A DNA stretch of 64,000 nt from Acidobacteriota bacterium. GTDB taxonomy: Bacteria > Acidobacteriota > Thermoanaerobaculia > Gp7-AA8. Positions 19,415 through 26,757 of the stretch are shown here, in pieces (the stretch's first letter is position 1; every line of letters starts with the position of its first letter). Under the pieces are notes generated by a model. That model was not told the origin of the DNA. It saw nothing but the letters and a program-made list of their open reading frames with translations, and made no database searches. Location: the NCBI GenBank assembly GCA_021325515.1, contig JAJPHC010000048.1, positions 1 through 64,000 of the forward strand. The letters run 5' to 3'. Made by a program: the position numbers and the translations under genes.

Positions 19415-20053
19415 ATGCTGAGCGATCTCTCACTCCCCTACGTTCTGAAGGTTCCATCACGCCGTCCTGATATCGACGAGCTTCCACTCGTCGTCGTCCT
19501 TCATGGCCGCGGCGCGGATGCGAATGACCTCTCCGATCTCGCTCCCTACCTCGGCGAGGATTATCGATTCGTCTTTCCGAATGCTCCGAAGCCTTTTCAG
19601 CCGATGCCGGGCTACTCCTTCGGGTACACATGGTTCGACGGCTGGCCCGCGGACCACATGTCCCTCACCGCCTCGCGCAAGCTGCTGCTGCAGTTTTTGC
19701 GGGAGATCACCGCGCGGTATCCGGCGCCTCCGGGAAAAGTCGTGCTCTCGGGATTCTCGCAGGGAGGCCTGATGTCGATCGACGCCGGATTTCGCACAGA
19801 GGTCGAGCTCGCCGGCATCGTCGTCATGAGCGGCGCTCTTTACGAGCAGGATCTGCCGCCGTTCCGCAGGCTTCCCGTGCTCATCACGCACGGCACGGAG
19901 GATGACGTGATCCCGATCCTCGCCGCGCAGCGCGCGCGGTCGGTGCTCGAGGAACAGGGCGTCGATGTCGAGTATCACGAGTTCCTGATGGGACATCAGG
20001 TGAGCGAAGAATCGATGAGGACGGTTGCCTCTTTCCTGGAAAGAGTCCTGTAG
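19415..20053 (+). CDS. Phospholipase/carboxylesterase family alpha/beta hydrolase
   Basis: A 212-residue cytoplasmic serine hydrolase of the carboxylesterase/acyl-protein-thioesterase (Abhydrolase_2) family. LVVVLHGRGADANDL forms the oxyanion region. The nucleophile elbow is GFSQGG. HGTEDDVIP supplies the acid, and GHQVSEE near the C-terminus the catalytic His. It hydrolyses short-chain esters or thioesters; the natural substrate is not known. No signal peptide is present. It is divergent from pilT with a 45-bp gap. Its TAG stop is part of the palindromic repeat at 20050-20120. Confidence 0.9.
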   Translation: MLSDLSLPYVLKVPSRRPDIDELPLVVVLHGRGADANDLSDLAPYLGEDYRFVFPNAPKPFQPMPGYSFGYTWFDGWPADHMSLTASRKLLLQFLREITARYPAPPGKVVLSGFSQGGLMSIDAGFRTEVELAGIVVMSGALYEQDLPPFRRLPVLITHGTEDDVIPILAAQRARSVLEEQGVDVEYHEFLMGHQVSEESMRTVASFLERVL

Positions 20054-20120
20054 GACAGGGGCCCTCGCCTGTCCCTCCTGGAACGGGCGGCGGGGGACAG
20101 GCGAGGGCGCCTGTCCTACA
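20050..20120. repeat. GACAGGCG palindromic repeat, copy 2, fused to a stop codon
   Basis: Arms TGTAGGACAGGGGCCCTCGC and its near-complement GCGAGGGCGCCTGTCCTACA flank a GGAACGGGC-type loop. The TAG of the left end is the stop codon of the upstream esterase gene. It could act as a terminator. Confidence 0.75.
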
Positions 20121-20159
20121 TTCGGAAATGGCCCGCCGATTGCTGTTTCTCGCTGCAGG

Positions 20160-20840
20160 ATGAAACCCCTGCTCGCCGTCGCAGCCGTCTCACTTCTCCT
20201 CCCCATTGCAGCGCAGGCCTCCCTCGCAAAGGCCGCGTCGTTCGACGAGAAAGTCGAAAACGCGAATGCGATCATCCTCGGCAAATGCACGCAGCAACGC
20301 TCAGGGTGGGATGCCGATCACAAGTGGATCCTCACGTGGTCGACGTTCAAGGTCGAGAAGGCGATGAAGGGCGGGCAGCCGGCTGAAGTCACCGTCGTCG
20401 TTCCCGGCGGATCGGTGAACGGAATCCATCAGGAATCGATCGGCATGCCGGTGTTCCGCGAAGGCGAGGACAACGTCCTCTTCATCCGCGACACTCCATC
20501 CGGTCCGACGGTTCTCTATTTCGAGCAGGGTGCGTACGACGTCGTGCGTGACTCGAAGGGGACGCGCATCGTGCAGCCGGTCTCCACGGGCTCGGTCTTC
20601 ATCGACACGCAGCGCGGCACGGCGGCCGCTCCCGAATCGGCGAGGCCGCTGGCGCAATTCGAGAGCGAAGTCGGCGCGTCGATCCGGCGCTCCGTGCAGC
20701 AGCGAATGGACATCCTGCATCCGCGTCCGAAGACGCGTCCCACGGCGACGATCGGCGAGATCCTCCAGCGCAATCGTCTGCTCGTCATGCTGACTGCGTT
20801 TGGGCTGTTCCTTTCGGCGGGCCAACTGTTTCGGCGCTGA
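20160..20840 (+). CDS. Secreted protein of unknown function with C-terminal membrane anchor
   Basis: A 226-residue protein. The start at 20160 gives a signal peptide (MKPLLAVAAVSLLLPIAAQA) and excludes repeat-derived upstream codons. The body (ASFDEKVENANAIILGKCTQQRSGWD ... ILTWSTFKVEKAMKGGQPAEVTVVVPGG) has the pattern of secreted beta-rich proteins that begin with NADxIvxGkV; VFREGEDNVLFIRD follows. The last ~25 residues form a hydrophobic helix (LLVMLTAFGLFLSAGQLF), a possible anchor or sorting tail. No catalytic motif is recognised. Its 3' end overlaps the convergent acyltransferase gene by 56 bp. Confidence 0.7.
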   Translation: MKPLLAVAAVSLLLPIAAQASLAKAASFDEKVENANAIILGKCTQQRSGWDADHKWILTWSTFKVEKAMKGGQPAEVTVVVPGGSVNGIHQESIGMPVFREGEDNVLFIRDTPSGPTVLYFEQGAYDVVRDSKGTRIVQPVSTGSVFIDTQRGTAAAPESARPLAQFESEVGASIRRSVQQRMDILHPRPKTRPTATIGEILQRNRLLVMLTAFGLFLSAGQLFRR

Positions 20841-21528
20841 CGGGACAGTAGAGATCGCGCCGGCGATCGAGATCCTCGCGGACGTTCCGCTTGAACTGCT
20901 CTTCCCCACCCTTCGCCATCTGCTCCTCGATGTAGGAGGCGATCTCGACGATCTCCGTCCGCATGCGGACGGTCTGGAACAGACGCACCATCGTGTGATC
21001 GGGAATCTGCACGTGATGCAGTCCGCCGCTGTAGGCGAGCAGCATCGGACCTTCCTTCACCGCCATCAGGATGTCTGCGATGCCGCCGCGCACGCTCATC
21101 GGATTCCCATTCGCATCGAGTCCGTTCGCGCGCTTCATGCGGCCTTCCGGCGCGATCACGATCATCGAGTTGGGATCGATCTTGTTCAGGACCTCGAACC
21201 AGGTGTGATCTCGCTCGCGCGTGATGGAGATGACGTGATGCGCGACGAACTTGAAGATGAGTCCGACGAGCGGACGCCCCGTTGTCTTGTCCGCCGCCGG
21301 CACGACGCCATGCGCGGCCAGGCGCCAGATGAAGTGGTTGGGAACGCCGCCGAGGAAGACCGGCTCGAAGAGGCTCGTGTGATTGAGAAAAGCCACGACC
21401 CTGATCTTGCGCCAGGGTTTCTTCGGCACTTCCCCAACCCACGCAAAATCATGCCGGTAGAAGATCTTGCTCAGGTACTTGAGAAAGACCAGCAGCGAGA
21501 ACACCGTCAGGCTTCGGATCAGACCCAT
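20785..21528 (-). CDS. PlsC-like 1-acyl-glycerol-3-phosphate acyltransferase
   Basis: A 247-residue membrane-associated acyltransferase probably acting in phospholipid synthesis. An N-terminal hydrophobic segment (SLTVFSLLVFLKYLSKIFY) is followed by block I FLNHTSLFEP, and block III PEGRMKR with the preceding SMIVIA strand. Canonical PlsC has H-x4-D; here the acid is Glu (HTSLFE), a conservative change that still allows the charge relay. The last 25 residues are read over the convergent gene. The exact acceptor is unknown. No operon partner is seen. Confidence 0.78.
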   Translation of the reverse strand: MGLIRSLTVFSLLVFLKYLSKIFYRHDFAWVGEVPKKPWRKIRVVAFLNHTSLFEPVFLGGVPNHFIWRLAAHGVVPAADKTTGRPLVGLIFKFVAHHVISITRERDHTWFEVLNKIDPNSMIVIAPEGRMKRANGLDANGNPMSVRGGIADILMAVKEGPMLLAYSGGLHHVQIPDHTMVRLFQTVRMRTEIVEIASYIEEQMAKGGEEQFKRNVREDLDRRRDLYCPVSAETVGPPKGTAQTQSA

Positions 21529-21550
21529 GCGCCTAAGAGTTTATACGCTG

Positions 21551-22264
21551 TCATTCCTCGGCTAACCCGTGCCCGAGAAACTTCTTCGCGAACGCCGGCC
21601 CCTTTCCCTCATCCTCATGCTTGAAGAAAACGTACGCGGCGCTCCAGGGCTGTGCTTCGATCCGCGCACGCCATTCCTCGAGCTGCGTCCCCGGATATTC
21701 GGTGCGGCGCAGACGCAGATAGCCCCAGCTCGCCGACGGGACGACGACGGACGCGGGATCGGTCACCTCGTCGGTGTCGGAGAGACACATCGCGGCGTCG
21801 CGTTCGCGCAGAAGAGAGATCACCTCGTCATCGACCCATGAGTCGTGGCGGAACTCGAAGGCGACGCGCTGCTCTTTCGGGAGGATCGCGATGAATGAGC
21901 GAAGCCGCTGCGCATCCTTCTTCAGGAATGGCGGCAACTGGAAGAGCACGGGACCGAGCTTCCCGCCGAGCGATTCCACGGCTTCGAACAGCGCGTGAAC
22001 ATCGTCGCCGCAATCGATCAGCTTCTTCTGATGCGTGATCCGCTGCGGCGCCTTCAGGACGAACGTGAATCCGTCCGGGACTTCGGAAGCCCACCTCGCG
22101 ACGGTCTTCGCATCGGGCATCCGATAGAACGTGTTGTTGATCTCCACGGTGGAGAAATGATTCGCGTAGAACGAGAGCATCTTCGCCGCGGAGAGGTCCT
22201 CCGGATAGAACGTGCCCTTCCATTCCTTGTAGCTGTAGCCGCTGGTGCCGACGAATAGTTGCAT
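21551..22264 (-). CDS. DUF72 (YecE-like) family protein
   Basis: A 237-residue TIM-barrel-like protein. GTSGYSYKEWKGTFYP at the N-terminus, FSTVEINNTFYRMP, FVLKAPQRITH, GPVLFQLPPF, AFEFRHDSW and YLRLRRTEYPG are the ordered hallmarks of DUF72. The family resembles sugar-phosphate isomerase/endonuclease IV barrels, but no activity is established. Full length for the family. It lies 22 bp upstream of the acyltransferase on the same strand, so the two may be co-transcribed. It is divergent from the secreted protein gene at 22298. Confidence 0.93.
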   Translation of the reverse strand: MQLFVGTSGYSYKEWKGTFYPEDLSAAKMLSFYANHFSTVEINNTFYRMPDAKTVARWASEVPDGFTFVLKAPQRITHQKKLIDCGDDVHALFEAVESLGGKLGPVLFQLPPFLKKDAQRLRSFIAILPKEQRVAFEFRHDSWVDDEVISLLRERDAAMCLSDTDEVTDPASVVVPSASWGYLRLRRTEYPGTQLEEWRARIEAQPWSAAYVFFKHEDEGKGPAFAKKFLGHGLAEE

Positions 22265-22297
22265 TGCGTCTCAGTGTATCGGGATAGTCTCTCCATC

Positions 22298-23044
22298 ATG
22301 AAACGGCTCCTGCTGCTGTTTCTCCTCTCTGCCCCGTCGTTCGCGGGCACCGTCATCGACTACGACTGCCACACCAACGCTTCGGCGAGTTACTCCTTCA
22401 CGACGCGGGTCAGCATCGACGGGCCGAATGCGCGCTTTGACGTGCTGGAGGGGACGCATCCCGTCTTCAATCCGAAGATCACGGTGATCTCCCGCGATGA
22501 AGGGGTGACGCTGGTGGTCATCGACCACAAGCAGCACACGTACTTCTACCGGAAGACGGCGCCGATGTCGGGCCCCCTGGCGACGTGGAGAGCGCCGGGC
22601 ATCGTCAGCGAGTCGAATGTCCGATTCGACATCGAGCCCGCTGGCAAGGCGACGGTCGCCGGACGCGAGGTGCAGGAACACCGCGCACATGCGAGCTATG
22701 ACCTGAAGCTGAAGATCGAAGACGAGGCTCTCTCCGCTCACGTCGACGCGCAGGCGAGCCTCTCGATGATGAAGATGCGCAATGAGGCATTGCCGTTTGG
22801 AGTCGTGTTCGCATTCAAGAGCGGCTTCCCCTCGCTCGACCGCAGAATCGAGCGCAGCCTTCCCCGGCTCGGCATCCCGTTGAAGTTGACGCTGATCGTG
22901 ACGCGCACGATCAGCGGCGGCAATCCGATCCGTGAAGAGTTCACCGCGACCGCGACAAACGTGACGGAGGAGAAACTCGACCCGTCACTGTTCCTGGCGC
23001 CACCCGGCTACCAATTCCGCGAGCCGACGTTCGGGTATGAGTGA
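22298..23044 (+). CDS. Secreted protein, DUF4412-like
   Basis: A 248-residue periplasmic protein with signal peptide MKRLLLLFLLSAPSFAG. Start 22298 is preferred over the in-frame upstream codon because it begins the signal. The body (YDCHTNASASYSFTTRVSIDGPNARFDV, VVIDHKQHTYFYRKT) is a beta-rich LolA/DUF4412-type fold with an alternating strand pattern; the C-terminus ENxDPSLFxxPPGYxxR-like end (LDPSLFLAPPGYQFREP) is common in this group. It may bind a lipid or metal-ligand; that is inference. It is followed by a long repeat array, which holds no gene. Confidence 0.68.
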   Translation: MKRLLLLFLLSAPSFAGTVIDYDCHTNASASYSFTTRVSIDGPNARFDVLEGTHPVFNPKITVISRDEGVTLVVIDHKQHTYFYRKTAPMSGPLATWRAPGIVSESNVRFDIEPAGKATVAGREVQEHRAHASYDLKLKIEDEALSAHVDAQASLSMMKMRNEALPFGVVFAFKSGFPSLDRRIERSLPRLGIPLKLTLIVTRTISGGNPIREEFTATATNVTEEKLDPSLFLAPPGYQFREPTFGYE

Positions 23045-23066
23045 TTGGGGCCGAGGCCCCTCACCC

Positions 23067-23509
23067 ATTCTTCATTCTGAATTCTGTAATTCTGAATTTC
23101 GCTTTTCGTAGCCCGCTCCATTCGTCCCTTTCACGCGAGTCAAAAGCGAAATTCAGAATGCAGAATCACAGAATTCAGAATGAAGAATGGATACCGCGCT
23201 AGGGCGAAGTTCCCCGCTTCATTCTTCATTCTGAATTCTGAATTCTGAATTCTGAATTTCGCTTTTGACTCTCGTCGAAGCAGCAGACGGGAGAGGGGAC
23301 GAAAAGCGAAATTCAGAATGCAGAATCACAGAATTCAGAATGAAGAATGGATGCCGCGCTAAGGCGAAGTATCCCGGCTTCATTCTTCATTCTGAATTCT
23401 GAAGTCTGAATTCTGAATTTCGCTTTTGACTCTCGTCGAAGAAGCAGACGGGAGAAGGGACGAAAAGCGAAATTCAGAATGAGAATCACAGCATTCAGAA
23501 TGAAGAATG
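23067..23509. repeat. Tandem array of three long heptamer-repeat hairpins
   Basis: Three units start at 23067, 23221 and 23382 (period ~154-161 bp). Each has a left arm of heptads based on ATTCTGA ending in TTTCGCTTTT, a 35-bp loop, and a right arm of AAAAGCGAAATTCAG type. Spacers GGATRCCGCGCTARGGCGAAGT separate the units. The loop of unit 1 is in inverted orientation relative to units 2 and 3. This fills the 480-bp gene-free stretch between 23044 and mutM. No promoter is visible. Confidence 0.88.
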
Positions 23510-23527
23510 CGTCGACGAGAGTAGCCA

Positions 23528-24277
23528 CTAGCGCTGATGGTTGGCGCAGTAATACGTCGTCCTGCCGGCGGCCACCGCGCGGCGGATGACTCCTCCGCAG
23601 CGCGGGCATGGGCTCCCCTCCTCGCGCGGCACGTGCAGCCGCGGCTTCCTCGCCACGGCGCGCATCGTTCTGAAGATCGCAGCGATTTCTTCTCCGCTGA
23701 GCTTCGCGCTCGAACGGCGGGGATGGACGCCGGTCTGAAACAGCGTCTCGTCGACGTAGAGATTTCCGAGCCCTGCCACGACTTCCTGCGACATGAGCAG
23801 CGCCTTGATGGCGCCCGTCCGCCTGCTCATCAGCGCGCGAAAGTCCTTCAGCGTGAAGGCCGGATCGAGCGGATCGCGGCCGAGGGAGTGGTCGATGATG
23901 AAGTGGTCGGGGTCGTCGATCAGTTCCGCAACGCCGAACAGCCGCACATCTTCGAACGCCAGATGCGAGCCGTCCTCGAAGTCGAACACGATTTTCGCGA
24001 AGCGAGGCTGCTTCGACGCATCGCGATAAGCGGCGAGGTCGCCGGTCATTCCGAAGTGAAGATGCAGCACCGGTTTCCTGTCCGTGTAGACGAAGAGATG
24101 CTTCCCATGGCGCCGCACGCGCGTGAACGAACGGCCGCGCAACGACCGGACGAATGCGGCGGCGCGCGTGGCGCCGAGGATGCGCTCATCGAGGACGCGG
24201 GGGCGGACGATGCGGCGGCCGAGCGCATGCCGCGCGATGTAGCGGCCGTACTCCTCCACTTCGGGCAGTTCAGGCAT
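23528..24277 (-). CDS. mutM: Formamidopyrimidine-DNA glycosylase
   Basis: A 249-residue bifunctional glycosylase/AP lyase that removes 8-oxoguanine and FaPy lesions. The mature N-terminus is the conserved PELPEVE: Pro after Met is the Schiff-base nucleophile and Glu the general acid. GKHLF carries the conserved loop Lys, and LGNLYVDETLF is the H2TH helix. The C-terminal zinc finger reads CPRCGG ... TTYYCANHQR: C-x2-C-x16-C-x2-H, so the fourth ligand is His where Cys is usual. Slightly shorter than E. coli MutM (269). It is divergent from the membrane fusion gene (24301). Confidence 0.95.
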   Translation of the reverse strand: MPELPEVEEYGRYIARHALGRRIVRPRVLDERILGATRAAAFVRSLRGRSFTRVRRHGKHLFVYTDRKPVLHLHFGMTGDLAAYRDASKQPRFAKIVFDFEDGSHLAFEDVRLFGVAELIDDPDHFIIDHSLGRDPLDPAFTLKDFRALMSRRTGAIKALLMSQEVVAGLGNLYVDETLFQTGVHPRRSSAKLSGEEIAAIFRTMRAVARKPRLHVPREEGSPCPRCGGVIRRAVAAGRTTYYCANHQR

Positions 24278-24300
24278 TCGCGCATGCTACTCTTCGCGCG

Positions 24301-26706
24301 GTGACGGCCGACAGCAGTGTTCGCAGGACGGGACGCGGTGTACTGCTCGCAATCTTCTTCGCGTCGGGAATCAGCGCTCTTCTCTACCAGATCGTCTGGC
24401 TCAAATACCTCGGCCTGATTTTCGGCAACACCGTCTACGCCGCGTCGACGCTCATCGCGGTGTTCCTCTGCGGACTCGGACTCGGCGCGTTCTTCTTCAG
24501 CCGCTCACTGACACGAGTCCGTCCGCTGCTCGCATATGCGGCGGTCGAGGCCTTGATCGGCACGATCGGCGCGTTCTCGCCCAATCTCTTCTCGCTGCTC
24601 GACCGCGCATACGTCGCGGCGTTTCCCTCCGTGCATGGGAGCTTCGCGTCGATGACGCTGCTGCGCATCGGCCTCTCGGCGGTGTTTCTCCTGCCGCCGA
24701 CGCTGCTGATGGGCGGCACGCTGCCGCTCCTCGTCCGCTGGTTCACCGGCGAGCGCCAGGGCTCGGGAACGGCGATCTCGGCGCTGTACGCGGTCAACAC
24801 CCTTGGCGCGACAGGCGGCGTCGCCCTCGCCGGCTTCGTGCTGATCCCGCGCATCGGCCTCCTGGCCACGATCTTCACCGCGGTCGTGCTGAACTTCGCG
24901 CTGGCCCTCGTCGCCCTGCTGCTTCTGCGCGCGACGAAGTCCGCGACTCCGGCCCAATCGGCTAATGCGCCGTTGCAGCAGCCGGGCGGTATCCGTGCCC
25001 GCTCCGTCCTCCTGGCATCGCTCCTGATGGGCTTCGCCGCGATTGCCGACGAAGTCTTCTGGTCGCGCATCCTCCTCCTGCACCTCGGAAGCAGCGTCTA
25101 TGCGTACTCGCTGATGCTCTTCTCGTTTCTGGTCGGCATCGGCATCGGCAGCGCGCTCATCGAGCGCCGCGTGGACCGCATGAACATCGTGCGCGTCCTG
25201 GCGATCATCGAGCTCGCGCTCGGCGCGGCGCTCGCGCTGCAGGTGCACTTCTTCGTCCACTTCGCCGACCTGCTGGTCGCCGTCTTCAGGCCGATGATCG
25301 CGATCGGACTGACGTCGCAGTTCCCCACGCTGCTCATCTGCGTTCTTCTCGCGCTCCTGATTCCGACGGGATTGATGGGCGCCGCGTTTCCACTGACGGT
25401 GCGCCTGTACGAGATGAGCGCGGACGAAGGGGAGACGCGTGCCGTCGGCAAGGTCTATCTCGCCAATACGATCGGCAGCATCACCGGATCGGTGACGGCA
25501 GGCTTCCTGTTGATCCACGCGATCGGTTCACAGAACGGCCTGTTCCTGATGGCCGCGATCAATCTCGCGATCGGCGCGTGGCTGCTGCGTGAGCGCGCGG
25601 CGCTGATCCCCTTCGCCGTCCTGGCCGCGGCGGTCTTCTTCGCGAAGCCGGATGAGGTGATCCGCTCCGCGGGGCTCTTCAAGGACCCCTCGCCGATTCT
25701 TCTCTTCCGCGAGGATGTCACGGCGACCGTGACGCTTCGCCAGCTCGGACCGAACTACCTCTCGCTCGAGCTCAACGGCGTGAACGTCGCGGGCACGTCT
25801 CACGACCTCATCGGAACGCAGAAGCTGCAGGGCCATATCCCGCTCCTCCTGCACCCGAATCCGAAGAGCGTGCTGCACATCGGATTCGGCAGCGGCGGAA
25901 CGGCATGGGCCGTGTCGCGCCATCCGGTCTCCAACATCACCATCGCCGAGATCTCGCCGGAAGTGCTCGAGACATCCGACGCGAAGCTCCGCTCCGTGAA
26001 TCATGGAGTGCTGCACGATCCGCGCGTCCATGTCGAGATCAACGATGGCCGCAACTACGTGCTGGCCGCGCGCGAGAAGTTCGACGTCATCCTCTCCGAC
26101 TCGATTCATCCGCGCTACGCGGGCAACGGATCGCTCTACACCAAGGACTACTTCGAGCTCTGCAGACGGCGTCTGAACCCCGGCGGCATCGTCTCGATGT
26201 GGCTCCCGATGTACTCGCTGACGACGCGGAACTATCTGCAGATCGTCCGCGCGTTCCGCGATGTTTTCCCGAACACGACGATCTGGTACGTGCCGAACAT
26301 CCCGAACGCATTCACGATCGTCATCGGACGGATGGAGCCCGGCCCGATTCCCTTCGACCGGATCGCGGCGCACTGGACTCCGGCGGTCTCGCAGGAGCTG
26401 TCCGAGATCGGCATGGGAGAGCCGGGCACACTCGCTTCGGCATTCCTCTGCGGACCGGCGGACGTGGAGCGGATCACGCGCGATATCCCGCCGCACATCG
26501 ACGATCTCCCCTCCGTCGAGTACGAGAGCGGGCGGCTGCTCGATCGCGATCGCGTCTGGTACGAGACCTTCTCCCTGCTGACGCACAACATGACGCCATT
26601 CGCGAGAGCGATGCAGTCGAACCATCTGAACTTCGAAGCAGCCGACCGCTGGCGCGGAAGGCTGATGGCGCAGCATTTGACGACGCTGCGGCAGATGTTC
26701 AAATGA
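24301..26706 (+). CDS. Membrane MFS/spermidine-synthase-like fusion protein 2
   Basis: An 801-residue inner-membrane protein. The start is taken as GTG 24301 (VTADSSVRRTGRG) because the region further upstream overlaps mutM and encodes no sensible N-terminus; no strong ribosome-binding site is visible. Residues ~15-480 are hydrophobic and MFS-like (FASGISALLYQIVWLKYLGLIFG; LLMGGTLPLLVR). Residues ~520-720 are a spermidine-synthase-type SAM fold: VLHIGFGSGGTAW, ITIAEISPEVL, VHVEINDGRNYVL and FDVILSDSIHP. It may transfer an aminopropyl or methyl group to a membrane or transported substrate; no product is known. Paralog of the gene at 15576. Confidence 0.82.
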   Translation: MTADSSVRRTGRGVLLAIFFASGISALLYQIVWLKYLGLIFGNTVYAASTLIAVFLCGLGLGAFFFSRSLTRVRPLLAYAAVEALIGTIGAFSPNLFSLLDRAYVAAFPSVHGSFASMTLLRIGLSAVFLLPPTLLMGGTLPLLVRWFTGERQGSGTAISALYAVNTLGATGGVALAGFVLIPRIGLLATIFTAVVLNFALALVALLLLRATKSATPAQSANAPLQQPGGIRARSVLLASLLMGFAAIADEVFWSRILLLHLGSSVYAYSLMLFSFLVGIGIGSALIERRVDRMNIVRVLAIIELALGAALALQVHFFVHFADLLVAVFRPMIAIGLTSQFPTLLICVLLALLIPTGLMGAAFPLTVRLYEMSADEGETRAVGKVYLANTIGSITGSVTAGFLLIHAIGSQNGLFLMAAINLAIGAWLLRERAALIPFAVLAAAVFFAKPDEVIRSAGLFKDPSPILLFREDVTATVTLRQLGPNYLSLELNGVNVAGTSHDLIGTQKLQGHIPLLLHPNPKSVLHIGFGSGGTAWAVSRHPVSNITIAEISPEVLETSDAKLRSVNHGVLHDPRVHVEINDGRNYVLAAREKFDVILSDSIHPRYAGNGSLYTKDYFELCRRRLNPGGIVSMWLPMYSLTTRNYLQIVRAFRDVFPNTTIWYVPNIPNAFTIVIGRMEPGPIPFDRIAAHWTPAVSQELSEIGMGEPGTLASAFLCGPADVERITRDIPPHIDDLPSVEYESGRLLDRDRVWYETFSLLTHNMTPFARAMQSNHLNFEAADRWRGRLMAQHLTTLRQMFK

Positions 26707-26711
26707 ACCGT

Positions 26712-26755
26712 TCATCCCGAGCGCAGCGAGGGATCGCTTCGCTCGGTCGGGATGA
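26712..26755. terminator. Palindromic repeat between convergent genes
   Basis: TCATCCCGA (26712-26720) pairs with TCGGGATGA (26747-26755), with an inner GAGCGCAGCGAGG / CTTCGCTC region also self-complementary. It lies between the stops of the fusion protein and DUF885 genes, related to the repeat at 8162. Possible bidirectional terminator. Confidence 0.55.
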
Positions 26756-26757
26756 AC

